DNA from: Cymbomonas tetramitiformis
Taxonomy: Eukaryota > Chlorophyta > Pyramimonadophyceae > Pyramimonadales > Pyramimonadaceae
DNA: 64,000 nucleotides
NCBI GenBank assembly: GCA_001247695.2
Contig: LGRX02027868.1
Coordinates: 31,659-95,658 of the forward strand
Direction of reading: 5' to 3'
Part shown: positions 49,763 through 58,761 of the stretch, piece after piece
How the letters are laid out: each line of letters starts with the position of its first letter
Position numbering within the stretch: position 1 is the first letter of the stretch
The notes under the pieces: generated by a model
What the model was told of the DNA's origin: nothing
What the model saw: only the letters and a program-made list of their open reading frames with translations
Databases searched by the model: none
Translations under genes and position numbers: made by a program

Positions 49763-51072
49763 AGAGCTTCAACGGCTGTAGTTTCGCTTGCATGTGCGCT
49801 GCCCTGTCCGCTGTTGCCACTGCCGACCAGCAGAAGCTCGTACTTCTTCTGCATCGGCTTTATCCGATAAAGGCTCCTACCGTGCGGATCCCATGCATCC
49901 TCTGGTGCTGATTGGATAAATGTTGGTTCAGCTGGTGTTTCTGGTTTCCCCGAGCGATACGGTAACCCATCGTGCACAGTGTCGATCTCCTCGTCCGTCA
50001 TGAGCGCCACTTCTCTGAAGGCCGACCCGGCAGGCAACTGGTACCCCATATATACCGCAAACTTCTCGTCCTCGTAAGTCATTTCGTTGAAATACCTGTC
50101 AAGTTCCTGCCGTTCAGACTCATCCAACTTTCGACTGTGGGCATTCTGAAGCAGGCACAACATCCGCTGCCCCAGTTTGAAAGCCTCGCGACCTTCAGGC
50201 TGCACGATGTAGTGTACGTCGCTACCCACGTCTAAATCAACCTCCAGAAGATGTCCTGACTCCTTAGGATCTAAATATCGGACCATGACCGTCTTGTTTG
50301 CCTCTATTGTGTGAACAACAACACACAAAACATAGTTATGGGGGTGCGTAATCTCGGCGGCGAGATTGAAAGCAACCAGTTCCCCACGGTCCGTATCGTT
50401 CCCCCGAAGCAAGCGAGGTGCCCCTTCTTCAGATGGTTCTTTCAGAATCTTGCAGAGGTGCGTGCGGACGAACGCATCTGCCGGCGTCGAACCTGAGGAC
50501 ACACGATGTTCCATCAAGAACACGGAGGACGCGACATAGTGAAATTTAGGTTTTCGAACAGTACCTGAGGATGCTGGTTGAGACGAGCCAGACTCGGCTG
50601 CCCTATCCCTCATATCCTCCAGAAGATCCACGCAAGTCGTGTGGGCTCGTAATTCCCACGCCGTTTTCGCCTTTTGGTCCTCGCTGTCTCCGGTCCAAGG
50701 TGCGTAAACTTCTTTTAAGCGATCGAACCGTCGCATTATGTCTATGTCCACCTGTCGACGCGACGCATCTTCCGAGTGCAAGCTGAACAGGAAACCTTTC
50801 CGAAGATACCCAAACCCTTCTTCGTCTACTAACTTAAGGGTTTCAACCTGAGCGAGCTCTTGTTTTGTCTCGATGTGAGAGCCCAAATCTATTAGCGTAT
50901 CATTATCAACACCCGCCTTCTCCTTCCCGGCGCACCGCACAATCACCGCCGAATCCGTCTTCAACTGCGTGCCGTCATTCTTAAACTTCCGGATATCTTC
51001 CAGAAGTTTGTCATCATCATGAAACACCTCCTCCAAAAGATCTATTACAATTGACGGTAGAAAAGATGACAT
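49747..51072 (-). CDS. Unrecognised 441-residue protein of the transposon
   Basis: Start taken at the Met of MSSFLPSIVIDLLEEVFHDD (51072); a Met eight codons earlier is possible. The N-terminal 110 residues are acidic and helical. The middle (residues 180-330) is beta-rich, with PHNYVLCVVVHTIEANKTVM, VRYLDPKESGHLLEVDLD and DVHYIVQPEG, which vaguely recalls a small chromatin-reader fold; I do not claim homology. The C-terminus is Gly/Ser-rich. It has no transposase motif, zinc finger or membrane segment. It is divergent from the transposase across the hairpin array and intact, so it is probably a second transposition protein (a DNA-binding partner or regulator). The C-terminal 5 residues run into the 163-bp repeat. 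Confidence 0.6.
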   Translation of the reverse strand: MSSFLPSIVIDLLEEVFHDDDKLLEDIRKFKNDGTQLKTDSAVIVRCAGKEKAGVDNDTLIDLGSHIETKQELAQVETLKLVDEEGFGYLRKGFLFSLHSEDASRRQVDIDIMRRFDRLKEVYAPWTGDSEDQKAKTAWELRAHTTCVDLLEDMRDRAAESGSSQPASSGTVRKPKFHYVASSVFLMEHRVSSGSTPADAFVRTHLCKILKEPSEEGAPRLLRGNDTDRGELVAFNLAAEITHPHNYVLCVVVHTIEANKTVMVRYLDPKESGHLLEVDLDVGSDVHYIVQPEGREAFKLGQRMLCLLQNAHSRKLDESERQELDRYFNEMTYEDEKFAVYMGYQLPAGSAFREVALMTDEEIDTVHDGLPYRSGKPETPAEPTFIQSAPEDAWDPHGRSLYRIKPMQKKYELLLVGSGNSGQGSAHASETTAVEALQILK

Positions 51073-51128
51073 TGCGAAAAGTTTTGTATGTAGCACAACG
51101 GGCTCTGTTTAACCCTGCGAAACTCCCC

Positions 51129-51990
51129 GCCCAAGTCTTCGAAAACTTGGGCGGTCACTATCATCGCCCCGCCCAAGTCTTAGGAAAGTTGGGCGGTCAC
51201 TGTCATCGCCCCGCCCAAGTCTTAGGAAACTTGGGCGGTCACGGTCATCGCCCCGCCCAAGTTCTAGAAAACTTGGGCGGTCACTGTCATCGCCCCGCCC
51301 AAGTTCTCGAAAACTTGGGCGGTCACTGTCATCGCCCCGCCCAAGTCCTAAAAAACTTGGGCGGTCACTGTCATCGCCCCGCCCAAGTTCTCGAAAACTT
51401 GGGCGGTCACTGTCATCGCCCCGCCCAAGTTCTCGAAAACTTGGGCGGTCACGGTCATCGCCCCGCCCAAGTTCTCGAAAACTTGGGCGGTCACGGTCAT
51501 CGCCCCGCCCAAGTTCTCGAAAACTTGGGCGGTCACTGTCATCGCCCCGCCCAAGTTCTCGAAAACTTGGGCGGTCACTGCCATCGCCCCGCCCAACTTC
51601 TTGAAAACTTGGGCGGTCACGGTCATCGCCCCGCCCAAGTTCTCGAAAACTTGGCCTGTCACTTTCATCGCCCCGCCCAAGTTCTCGAAACCTTGGTCGG
51701 TCACGGTCATCGCCCCGCCCAATTTCTCGAAAACTTGGGCGGTCACTGTCATCGCCCCTCCCAAGTTCTCGAAAACTTGGGCGGTCACGGTCATCGCCCC
51801 GCCCAAGTTCTCGAAAACTTGGGCGGTCACTGTCATCGCCCCGCCCAAGTTCTCGAAAACTTGGGCGGTCACGGTCATCGCCCCGCCCAAGTTCTCGAAA
51901 ACTTGGGCGGTCACGGTAATCGCCCCGCCCAATTCTTCGAAAACTTGGGCGGTCACGGTCATAACCCCGCCCAAGTTCTAGGAAACAAGG
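51129..51990. repeat. 42-bp hairpin minisatellite between divergent genes, about 21 copies
   Basis: Unit: CGCCCAAGTTCTCGAAAACT then TGGGCGGTCACTGTCATCGCCC. Each unit contains the inverted pair GCCCAAGTT/AACTTGGGC around TCTCGAA (first units at 51129 and 51171, period 42). The array fills nearly all of the 980-bp space between the starts at 51072 (minus) and 52053 (plus). As 42 is a multiple of 3, reading frames stay open on both strands through it, which I regard as a by-product and not coding. Confidence 0.88.
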
Positions 51991-52052
51991 ACCCTCATAT
52001 CAGGTAAGCGTTCAAATATGAAACAGCATAACAACGGTACGCGTCTCGCAAG

Positions 52053-54812
52053 ATGAGCAGCAATAGCAGCAACTCCAGCGGCAGGAGATTGTCAAAGCAG
52101 AAGACTCTTCAAATTGCACAGTCCAATATTCCCGGACTATGCGAGGGCGGTTTCAGCTGTGGGTGCGATCGGAACTGCAGTTTCTTGTTCAGCACATTCA
52201 AGGGCAATATGGACCATAAGGAGCGCATGGGCCAAAATGAGTTCAGGTCTTACATTATGGCAACTATGCGCAAAGCGATGGTGAAGCGCGAGTCTGGAGA
52301 GCGTGTTCTTGGCACCCTGAAGCTTTTCGAAAAGGAGATCTGCGAGGAGGCGTTCAGAACAGTGTGGGCGCTCCCCAGGAGCTCGTACCAGCGATATAAG
52401 GCACTTATCCTTGAAGAGAAGGGGGAACTACCGGCAACAACTGCATTCCCTGTGGCGAAGGCGGTGGTGACGAAGATTTCCTACCACGAGGAGGTGTTCC
52501 GCGAATGGGCGGATTCGAATATGTTGAAAGGAGCACCACAGAGGATGCCGGTAAGTGGTGCGCGCCAAATTCCACCCATCGATTATGGTGTGCAGTACGA
52601 CTTGTATAAGTTCGACACAGAGGACCAGTGGGCAGTATGTGCTGAAACCTTCAAAATATACGTGAAAAACCTGCTCAAGGCTCGAGACATAACGGTAAGG
52701 GCGAAGGTGGAGGTGTCCGGAATCTGCACGACATGTGACGATCTGGGTGCAGAGAGGGCTCAGCTTCTTGGACAACAGGGTCGCGAACCTGCACGCTGGG
52801 ACGCCTATTCTGCTCGTTACGCGCGACACGACTACATTCACAGGTTGCAACGCACGTGTTATGACCTCAGGCGGAAGGAGGGTTCTGACCCTGACGGTCG
52901 GATCGACTCCATAGCGGCGGACGGCGCGGCAAATCAGAACACGGTTGTTCCGCATGCCCCGCATCAAGTTAAGGGCATCAGCGAGAAGAAACAGCATTTC
53001 TTTAACCTACACCTGCAGCTCACGATACTTCATGGCTCGTTGCTTCTATTTTCCGTTGGGCTCCCTTGGAGCGGGGCTAAGGGTGCAAACATGCTGCTCA
53101 CGACACTGTGGAACTTGTTGCACTACACCGCACAAGGTCGCGCAGGCAAGCGCTACTTCCGGAAGGAGCTTCATTTGCAGCTGGATGGTGGCTCAGAAAA
53201 CTGGAACAAGAACACGTTCGCGTTTTGTGCGGTGTTGGTGCACTACAATATTTACAACGTGGTTGTCTTCCACCGTCTGATGGTCGCGCACACCCACGAC
53301 TGCGACGGTTGGTTTGGACTCATCAAGATGTTCATTTTTGGGAAAGACGCGCGCAAATCTGGAGTGTGGCTGTTGACCCTGGAATCGTGGATTGGCTGGT
53401 TACGAAGCTGGCCGGTGAAGAAGTTCACCAAAATCACGGACGTACAAGGCCAACAGTTGGACTTCAAGGCTTGGCTGGAGCCGCACATAAACCCAAAGTT
53501 TGAAGGCTATTCTGGGAAAGTCAGGCGTACACACCTGATGCACTTCGAGAAGGACGTGGATGGTGTTACACGCCTGAAGTACAAGTTTGGAGAACAATAC
53601 GCAAACCACATGCCTGCCGGAGTGGATGAGGATCTCCGTAAGGGCCTGGAGGTAATGAAAAGTTACCCAGCTTTCGACAGCAGCCCCACGTTAGAAGGGG
53701 TGAAGCCGCTAGACCCGAAGCAAGAGAGGGAAACTCGCACTGCTTTCAGTCGCATGTGCGACTACATCCACTACCGTATTCCAAGTGACACCCTGGACAC
53801 GTTGCTCGGGTACTTTCCCTTGCCCAAGACCGCCGAGGACTACGATGCCTGGGCTGGACCGACGCCGACCCCACAGGCTCCTGTGGATTTGAAGGAGCTT
53901 TACGAGAACGCCTGGCACAAGAAGCCAGTGCAGGAGGAGGTGCCAGAACGGACGATGCCCGAACAGTTCGAAGTGTTATCCGATGGTCGCAACGTGTTAA
54001 GCAAGGACCTTCCGCGGAAACCTCCACAAGAGATCGTGCGCAAGTGCGTGGAGAAAGCGAGGGACGTCGAGTCCGTCGATTTTTGGTTCGTCCCGTTGGT
54101 CGGTTGCGAGCACCTCGACTTCATTGTTAGGTCTTGCAAGTATTATGCCTACCTGAGTCTTAGCTGTGTGTCTTACGCGTCGGCTGCCATTGCAGGTACA
54201 CGGTGGCCGAGTGTAAAGCAGCGTTGCACCACCTGGGAGTTGAACTTCCTGAACGCCCACTCAAGGGGCCGTTGGCGAAGGCATTATTTGAAGCGACGGA
54301 TGTCGCCCGAAAGGCCCACCACGAAAATCTCAGAGTCCTTCGAAAAAAAAAGCCGAGCGACGACAGGTGAGGAAACCGGGGAGGAAGCGTCGCCGGGTAC
54401 GGAGCAGGCGTTGCCTGCAAGAACTTCCGAAGCCGGCGGAGCTGCGCGGGCGGCGCCATCACTCCGGGCTGTAACAGCCACTACACAGGCAAGACGAGAA
54501 GGAGCTGCTGCGCGAGGCCCGCAAACCAACGAAGCTATGCCTACTCGACCACAGGCACCGGCAGCACGAGGGCCAGGCGCAGGTGGCCGAGGATGCCCTG
54601 CTCCTGCAGCGCCACAGGGAGATCACGCACGAGCTCCAAGTGACAAGCGTGCACGCAGTTCGCCATTGGCAAAGGCGTCCCCAGGGAGCAAGTCTCCACC
54701 CGGGAAGTCTCGACAAGCGCGGGGTCGTGAAAAGGGACGAGTGCTATTTCGAGCGGCCTCTGTGATCGGTCCGACAGGCGCCCTTACTTATAACGGACAG
54801 CTTCGCTCCTGA
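52053..54812 (+). CDS. Putative DDE transposase (DUF7869-like)
   Basis: 919 residues from ATG 52053. A Cys cluster (CEGGFSCGCDRNC, residues 30-42) and another (CTTCDDL near 228) may bind zinc. The central region fits the DUF7869-type domain found in eukaryotic transposon proteins: ADGAANQNT near 290 (first acidic residue), LHLQLDGGSENWNKNTFAFC near 375 (second, D followed by SENWNKN, like the family's DNxxxxNKN), and VAHTHDCDGWFGLIKMF near 413 (cf. GHTHEDVD). After residue 760 the sequence becomes Arg/Ala/Pro-rich low complexity. A donor-like ACAG|GTGAGG at 54367 suggests the true protein may splice out of this tail, perhaps into the acidic frame at 54856. It should cut and join at the AACGACC ends. 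Confidence 0.68.
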   Translation: MSSNSSNSSGRRLSKQKTLQIAQSNIPGLCEGGFSCGCDRNCSFLFSTFKGNMDHKERMGQNEFRSYIMATMRKAMVKRESGERVLGTLKLFEKEICEEAFRTVWALPRSSYQRYKALILEEKGELPATTAFPVAKAVVTKISYHEEVFREWADSNMLKGAPQRMPVSGARQIPPIDYGVQYDLYKFDTEDQWAVCAETFKIYVKNLLKARDITVRAKVEVSGICTTCDDLGAERAQLLGQQGREPARWDAYSARYARHDYIHRLQRTCYDLRRKEGSDPDGRIDSIAADGAANQNTVVPHAPHQVKGISEKKQHFFNLHLQLTILHGSLLLFSVGLPWSGAKGANMLLTTLWNLLHYTAQGRAGKRYFRKELHLQLDGGSENWNKNTFAFCAVLVHYNIYNVVVFHRLMVAHTHDCDGWFGLIKMFIFGKDARKSGVWLLTLESWIGWLRSWPVKKFTKITDVQGQQLDFKAWLEPHINPKFEGYSGKVRRTHLMHFEKDVDGVTRLKYKFGEQYANHMPAGVDEDLRKGLEVMKSYPAFDSSPTLEGVKPLDPKQERETRTAFSRMCDYIHYRIPSDTLDTLLGYFPLPKTAEDYDAWAGPTPTPQAPVDLKELYENAWHKKPVQEEVPERTMPEQFEVLSDGRNVLSKDLPRKPPQEIVRKCVEKARDVESVDFWFVPLVGCEHLDFIVRSCKYYAYLSLSCVSYASAAIAGTRWPSVKQRCTTWELNFLNAHSRGRWRRHYLKRRMSPERPTTKISESFEKKSRATTGEETGEEASPGTEQALPARTSEAGGAARAAPSLRAVTATTQARREGAAARGPQTNEAMPTRPQAPAARGPGAGGRGCPAPAAPQGDHARAPSDKRARSSPLAKASPGSKSPPGKSRQARGREKGRVLFRAASVIGPTGALTYNGQLRS

Positions 54813-54855
54813 CGACGATTGCTTTTTCGAGGATGCAAACCAGATTGCGGAGCAG

Positions 54856-55446
54856 GTGGAGAACGCGCATCCCCCGGAGGCGGCCACTGGACAGTTCGCA
54901 GGCGTCTCGATGGACGAGGACGACGAGGACGACGAGGACGACGAGGACGACCCGGACGACGACATACCGTTGGCCTACCGTAACCTTCCTACGGACTACA
55001 CCATCGACATGCTGGCGAAGAGTGCGGGCAAAAGTTTCGCAGTTACGGTGGCCGCGGGCAACGACGGCTGCAGCTTTACTATCCGCATGCCTGGGAACAA
55101 CGCCGTGTCCATGCCCATGCATTTCGTGGAGGTCTTGGAGGTGGATCTGAACACGAACAGAGTGAAGTGGGAGTTTTGGCTTCCATGTGCGCCTCTGCTT
55201 ATGCCGAGAACGAGGAGAACAAGCAAAACCTTCTCTGACTTGAACAGCTTGTTCGCGGAGAACGCCTTCCGGAGAGCCGCTCCGAAAGTGACAGGTTGGT
55301 ACGACTTCGATGCGAGTGAGATCCTGACTTGCTGGGACGAACCTCCTGGCAAACCTGCTGTCGGCGGAGTTCCAGGAGGACCTGAAAAGGCAGAACTTCT
55401 GAAGGTGGCCAGGGAAAACTTGGCCTCCGAGGCGTTGGACAGGTGA
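54856..55446 (+). CDS. Acidic-repeat protein or C-terminal exon of the transposase
   Basis: 196 codons; the frame is open upstream to at least 54805 (PDDDCFFEDANQIAEQ), so the start at 54856 (GTG) is not a true initiator. An Asp/Glu run (DEDDEDDEDDEDDPDDD, about residues 19-36) is followed by a compact domain of mixed composition ending in CWDEPPGKPAVGGVPGG. It is on the same strand, 44 bases after the long transposase frame. Splicing to it from 54367 is plausible but I found no acceptor with certain phase. Function unknown. Confidence 0.45.
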   Translation: MENAHPPEAATGQFAGVSMDEDDEDDEDDEDDPDDDIPLAYRNLPTDYTIDMLAKSAGKSFAVTVAAGNDGCSFTIRMPGNNAVSMPMHFVEVLEVDLNTNRVKWEFWLPCAPLLMPRTRRTSKTFSDLNSLFAENAFRRAAPKVTGWYDFDASEILTCWDEPPGKPAVGGVPGGPEKAELLKVARENLASEALDR

Positions 55447-55583
55447 AGGTAAGCAACACAGCCCCATTCATTCCTCGTGGCACGCACACTAGATTACAAT
55501 GGCCACACGGCGTGGAACTTATTGTTTTTCATACATGTAAATATACGGTTCATTTGTGTACAGTCACGTGACATAAGTGTTAG

Positions 55584-56084
55584 CTACCAAGCATACGTCT
55601 CCTCATTGCACGCGCTAGCATCAAACATGCGCGCCAGGGTGCAGGTTCTTAACATACGCCCGCAAACTGCGCATCTCCTTTCATCTTCCTGCAGCAGATC
55701 GCTTTCCAGCTCTGTCAGGGCACCGTGCGTTGTTTCGCTGTAGCGGTTTCTATTTCGCCAGGCCCGCCACTCCAAATCTGAGTATCGGTGGTAGATCCAC
55801 CCGCCCTCATACCAGTACACGAGATGCCTCACACCGAACCTTTCGCTGGATCTACGGCCGTGGACGTACATCGGCCAAAAACTCCACCAGTGATAGGTCC
55901 TGAGATTAACTGCATGTTGCCCGAAGTCCTCCCAGTCTTCGTCTGCTTGTTCCCGCGCTTGCTGCCACAAGCGGAGACTTAAAGGGTCTTCAGGAACCCA
56001 TTGGGCTTGTTGTAACTGGCAGTCGCGAAACGTAAAAGTATCGAAAGGCCATATCCAATACTGCAATATTCCAATATTGGCCAT
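55584..56084 (-). CDS. Trp/Tyr-rich small protein with CxxC pair
   Basis: 166 codons starting MANIGILQYWIWPFDTF. Very rich in Trp, Tyr, Arg and Glu (WWSFWPMYVHGRR, YWYEGGWIYHRYSDLEWRAW), with RRCAVCGRMLRTC near residues 134-146 as a possible metal-binding end. Convergent with the acidic frame. No family recognised. Non-random composition and a single uninterrupted frame support a real gene; it may be transposon cargo. Confidence 0.45.
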   Translation of the reverse strand: MANIGILQYWIWPFDTFTFRDCQLQQAQWVPEDPLSLRLWQQAREQADEDWEDFGQHAVNLRTYHWWSFWPMYVHGRRSSERFGVRHLVYWYEGGWIYHRYSDLEWRAWRNRNRYSETTHGALTELESDLLQEDERRCAVCGRMLRTCTLARMFDASACNEETYAW

Positions 56085-56893
56085 ACTGGTGTAGGTAGTC
56101 TAAGGTGCGGGTTGTGGTTCTATGTCACGAACGCAGGTGTGTGCAAACGACCTCCGGTTACGACTCCTCCAACATATACCCTAAAACCCTGAACCTTGGA
56201 CGCCCCGATATATCCATGTGCAGCACACCTGTAGGAACACCTGCCGCGGGATATTTTGCCTCTGACGTATTTTAATGTTTCCCGCGAAATAATACAGTTA
56301 ACCGGTCTTCTTAGCTGCCGAGAATCGTGCTGGAATAGCCTGTTCAGGGCAAATTTACCCGCTGAATGCCCATGTTGGGTCACATGAAGCCTGAGGGAGC
56401 ATCACCCCTGGTTGGTTTCACTCCCGAACAACTTTTCCAGCACAATAGCTTTTGAAAATATCTCCTTTGCTGCTCACTTTCGCCCGATGAGAAGTATTTT
56501 ACTACGTGACCCTCCAAACACCCTAAAATGGGCCATAAATCTGCTGGATCTCTCCCATGTAAGCAAATAGTTGCATTTTTGGAAATGTCAAAATATTACA
56601 TATTCTAATAGTGCAAAAATCTAACATTTCGTTCACAAACATAAGGCAAAATCATAACTTTCCACACCTGACACGATACTTCCACCTTTCCCGTTTTCTT
56701 GCCGCACGCGTGACTCGCGTGGCTACTTTGAAGAGTCAAAAACCAGATTTTTCGAAATTCCTTCAAGGACTATTCAAATTAACCCTCATATTTGTCATTC
56801 AGAACCCCCAAAACCAATTTGGCAGACAATTTAATGCTTTCTCATTTTTTTCTCATTTACGCCCGCGTGTCTCATTTTTGCGATATGGTCGTT

Positions 56894-57107
56894 CTATGTC
56901 TCGGGTGCACAACCCAATGGCGGTACTATCTATGATGATAGGAGACATATGGTATAAGATGAGGAAGCGTTGGGCTTCAAGCAGTTCTTCACTCAGAGAC
57001 TGCACTCATCACCCGCTATTACGTACACTCGCGTTGCTGTCCAACTTCGCAGTGTTTATTTGTATATTGATAATATATTCACGGCGCCTGTTTATCCCGC
57101 CGTATCA
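56894..57107 (+). repeat. 3' LTR of the chromovirus, second part
   Basis: Resumes with the duplicated CTAT and GTCTCGGGTGCACAACCC, matching 31478-31689, and ends CGCCGTATCA. Confidence 0.88.
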
Positions 57108-57450
57108 GTGTTTTTATTATCGGGCAGAAACTCGGGAAGCTAGCGGACGTGGCACCTCAGGGCGAGGGGTGATAAAAGGAGGATCCACTCCCCCCCTTGT
57201 GGGGGGGTAAAAGTGGTCTCCCCATCACACCACCTCATCCCGAAGGTATGAGGTGCCACGAACGATGAGATGAGCCGAGACCTAGAATCTAAACAAAGCA
57301 ACCTGAACCCTAAGGAATCCTTCTCAAAATGGCTAGTGGGGCATACGCCTGGCGCCGGGTCAAATGCGTTGCCAGCCAGTGCTCTAGGGGCCACCACCCA
57401 TGCATGTGCCGCGGGGATGGGCTACTCCCGCGGGCTAGAGAGGCCAAACA

Positions 57451-58086
57451 TCATCCAACACCCGCGCGGGGCTGCGCCACCGCGCGGTCAAGCACCACCA
57501 CAACGAGGAGACCAACGCGAGGGGCTCGAAGGTGCAGAATGCTGTGCAGATCGTGAGAAAAAATGCGGTGGGATAGGACGCAATCCCAAACGGCAATGCC
57601 AGAACCTGCGCGAGTGCAAGGCGGTGAAAGTGTGGCCGCGCCACCAGCCATCACCAGATGCCAACCAGAGCGCACGCATGAAGAAGGTGAGCGAGGTGGT
57701 GCGGCGAAATCGGTGGCGTCAAAGGTGTTGCTGCCGACGCCGGAATCGTGAAGGTAGAGCTTGGTGTCTGGCGCCCAAGCACCACCAGACACCACCAGAG
57801 CAAAAACAGGGGTAAATCGCTGCTGTCGAAGTAGATGCAGTGTAGCTCGAACTGCAGCCATGCGCGCCCGCTGGTGCAAAGAAGCCATACAGCTCTGACT
57901 GCAAATTCCGTAAGGCAGAGGGTTTGGGTTCGTGGTGAAAACGTAACTTTTTGTAGAATCGACCAAAATGAGCGATGAAAAAGTCAATCTGGGGTGGATT
58001 TTGACGAGGAAAACGGTGGTCGCGTCAAAAAACGTGCGGTAAGCCAATTCACCGGTAGGAGAGGCGCTGCCGTCCAGAAAGTTCAA
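57451..58086 (-). CDS. Open frame inside X1, shared in part with X2
   Basis: A 211-codon frame in the sense direction of X1. A block reading MASLHQRARMAAVRATLHLL and the residues after it is recognisable in X2 (61385-61645 minus, MATLRQRTRMAALRSTLNLL), and a second block (ASPTGELAYRT versus ASPAVKLAYRT) recurs at 61642-61836. Conservation at amino-acid level between decayed copies could mean the element encodes, or once encoded, a short Arg-rich protein. It could also simply reflect common DNA ancestry. No known gag motif is present. The remainder of the frame is low-complexity. Confidence 0.35.
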   Translation of the reverse strand: MNFLDGSASPTGELAYRTFFDATTVFLVKIHPRLTFSSLILVDSTKSYVFTTNPNPLPYGICSQSCMASLHQRARMAAVRATLHLLRQQRFTPVFALVVSGGAWAPDTKLYLHDSGVGSNTFDATDFAAPPRSPSSCVRSGWHLVMAGGAATLSPPCTRAGSGIAVWDCVLSHRIFSHDLHSILHLRAPRVGLLVVVVLDRAVAQPRAGVG

Positions 58087-58495
58087 AGGCTATAGTAATA
58101 CGCGGACGCGTTAGCAAATGCGCGTCGATAGAAAGAGAAAGAAAAAAATACGGAAGCAAATGCTGCTTCAAGGTTGTCGTAGAACTCAAGCATGCGGTGA
58201 ATTCAAAAATACGTGGCTTGACGCGTGCAATGCCGCCGCCAAAGCCAAACCCTGCTGGTTTCGCGAGGTTGCAGTGGACGTGCGTTGCCGCACGTAATGC
58301 AGGAACAGTTGTAGCCCCAAATATATATAAATCCAACGAGACGCAGTAGCCCCAATGGAAGTCAGATGTAGAGAACGAATGCCGTTCAATCAGATGTGCG
58401 TAGCGCTGCGCTACGGTATACCGCGAATGCCGCGGGATCAAAGAAAAAGCCGAAGCTCCGCGAGCCACCACTGAACAGTGGTGTGACCCATAACC

Positions 58496-58511
58496 TGATG
58501 AAGACGGTGAA

Positions 58512-58544
<33 letters not shown>

Positions 58545-58745
58545 AGTCCACCTAAGAACAAAGCTGACCAGCGGTGGTCACGAAGGAACACTGTAAGTCT
58601 AAGATGAGATAATAAGAATACAGGGTGTTTTTATTATCGGGCAGAAACTCGGGAAGCTAGCGGACGTGGCACCTCAGGGCGAGGGGTGATAAAAGGAGGA
58701 TCCACTCCCCCCCTTGTGGGGGGGGTAAAAGTGGTCTCCCCATCA
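58496..58745 (-). repeat. Intact LTR of X1, serving as empty-site reference
   Basis: TGATG...CATCA ends, with an internal (TA)n stretch. It contains GAATACAGGGTGTTTTTATTATCGGG uninterrupted; at the matching place the other LTR is opened by the Ty3/gypsy element after GTGTT. Confidence 0.8.
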
Positions 58746-58761
58746 ACCTAACGGTCTCGGA

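Larger units (their letters stand above)
49298..56893. mobile_element. 7.6-kb DNA transposon with DUF7869-like transposase
   Basis: Terminal inverted repeats of 32 bp, identical, begin AACGACCATATCGCAAAAAT and continue GAGACACGCGGG (left 49298-49329, right 56862-56893). The 4-bp target duplication is CTAT (49294-49297, 56894-56897), verified against the uninterrupted LTR at 31478-31481. It holds a minus-strand gene (49747-51072), a hairpin array (51129-51990), a plus-strand transposase candidate (52053-54812), an acidic protein frame (54856-55446) and a Trp-rich minus-strand frame (55584-56084). Four-base duplications occur in Sola1 and a few other superfamilies, but I cannot assign one from sequence alone. 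Ends and main frames are intact, so it may be mobile. Confidence 0.85.
31063..57107 (+). mobile_element. Ty3/gypsy chromovirus, with two DNA transposons inside it
   Basis: 5' LTR 31063-31689; 3' LTR 48880-49297 plus 56898-57107 (628 bp when rejoined, against 627). Flanks are GTGTT (31058-31062) and GTGTT (57108-57112), the 5-bp duplication expected of this superfamily. Gene order is gag, protease, reverse transcriptase, RNase H, integrase, chromodomain. The LTRs differ at roughly ten positions by eye (about 2%), so the insertion is young. Several frames are broken by single-base shifts, some next to homopolymers (T8 at 44669, G7 at 45019), so some breaks may be assembly errors. Confidence 0.92.
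30925..58745 (-). mobile_element. X1: non-autonomous copia/hemivirus-type LTR element, split by a later insertion
   Basis: Two LTRs of about 250 bp beginning TGATGAAGACGGTG and ending CTCCCCATCA: one is intact at 58496-58745, the other is split into 30925-31062 and 57113-57227. The original interior is only 57228-58495 (1.27 kb), with no reverse transcriptase. Read on the minus strand, the interior starts directly after the LTR with GGTTATGGGTC. This resembles the half-tRNA(iMet) primer site used by hemiviruses such as copia, which pair with the anticodon arm, so I orient the element on the minus strand. A related, more decayed copy (X2) at 61380-62201 shares the same GGTTATGGG site and interior blocks. 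Confidence 0.7.

Noticed and set aside
51129..51990. CRISPR array
   Set aside because: Units are contiguous and nearly identical along their full length, with no unique spacers and no cas genes, in a eukaryotic transposon.
51051..52007. A 318-codon frame made of a 14-residue repeat
   Set aside because: The 42-bp DNA unit is a multiple of three, so frames stay open on both strands; conservation is at the level of DNA hairpins, and the frame overlaps the start of a convincing gene.
49298..56893. Assignment of the 7.6-kb transposon to the Sola1, Ginger or Academ superfamily
   Set aside because: The 4-bp duplication alone is not diagnostic, and the transposase motifs I can see match the DUF7869-type pattern rather than a superfamily I can name with certainty.
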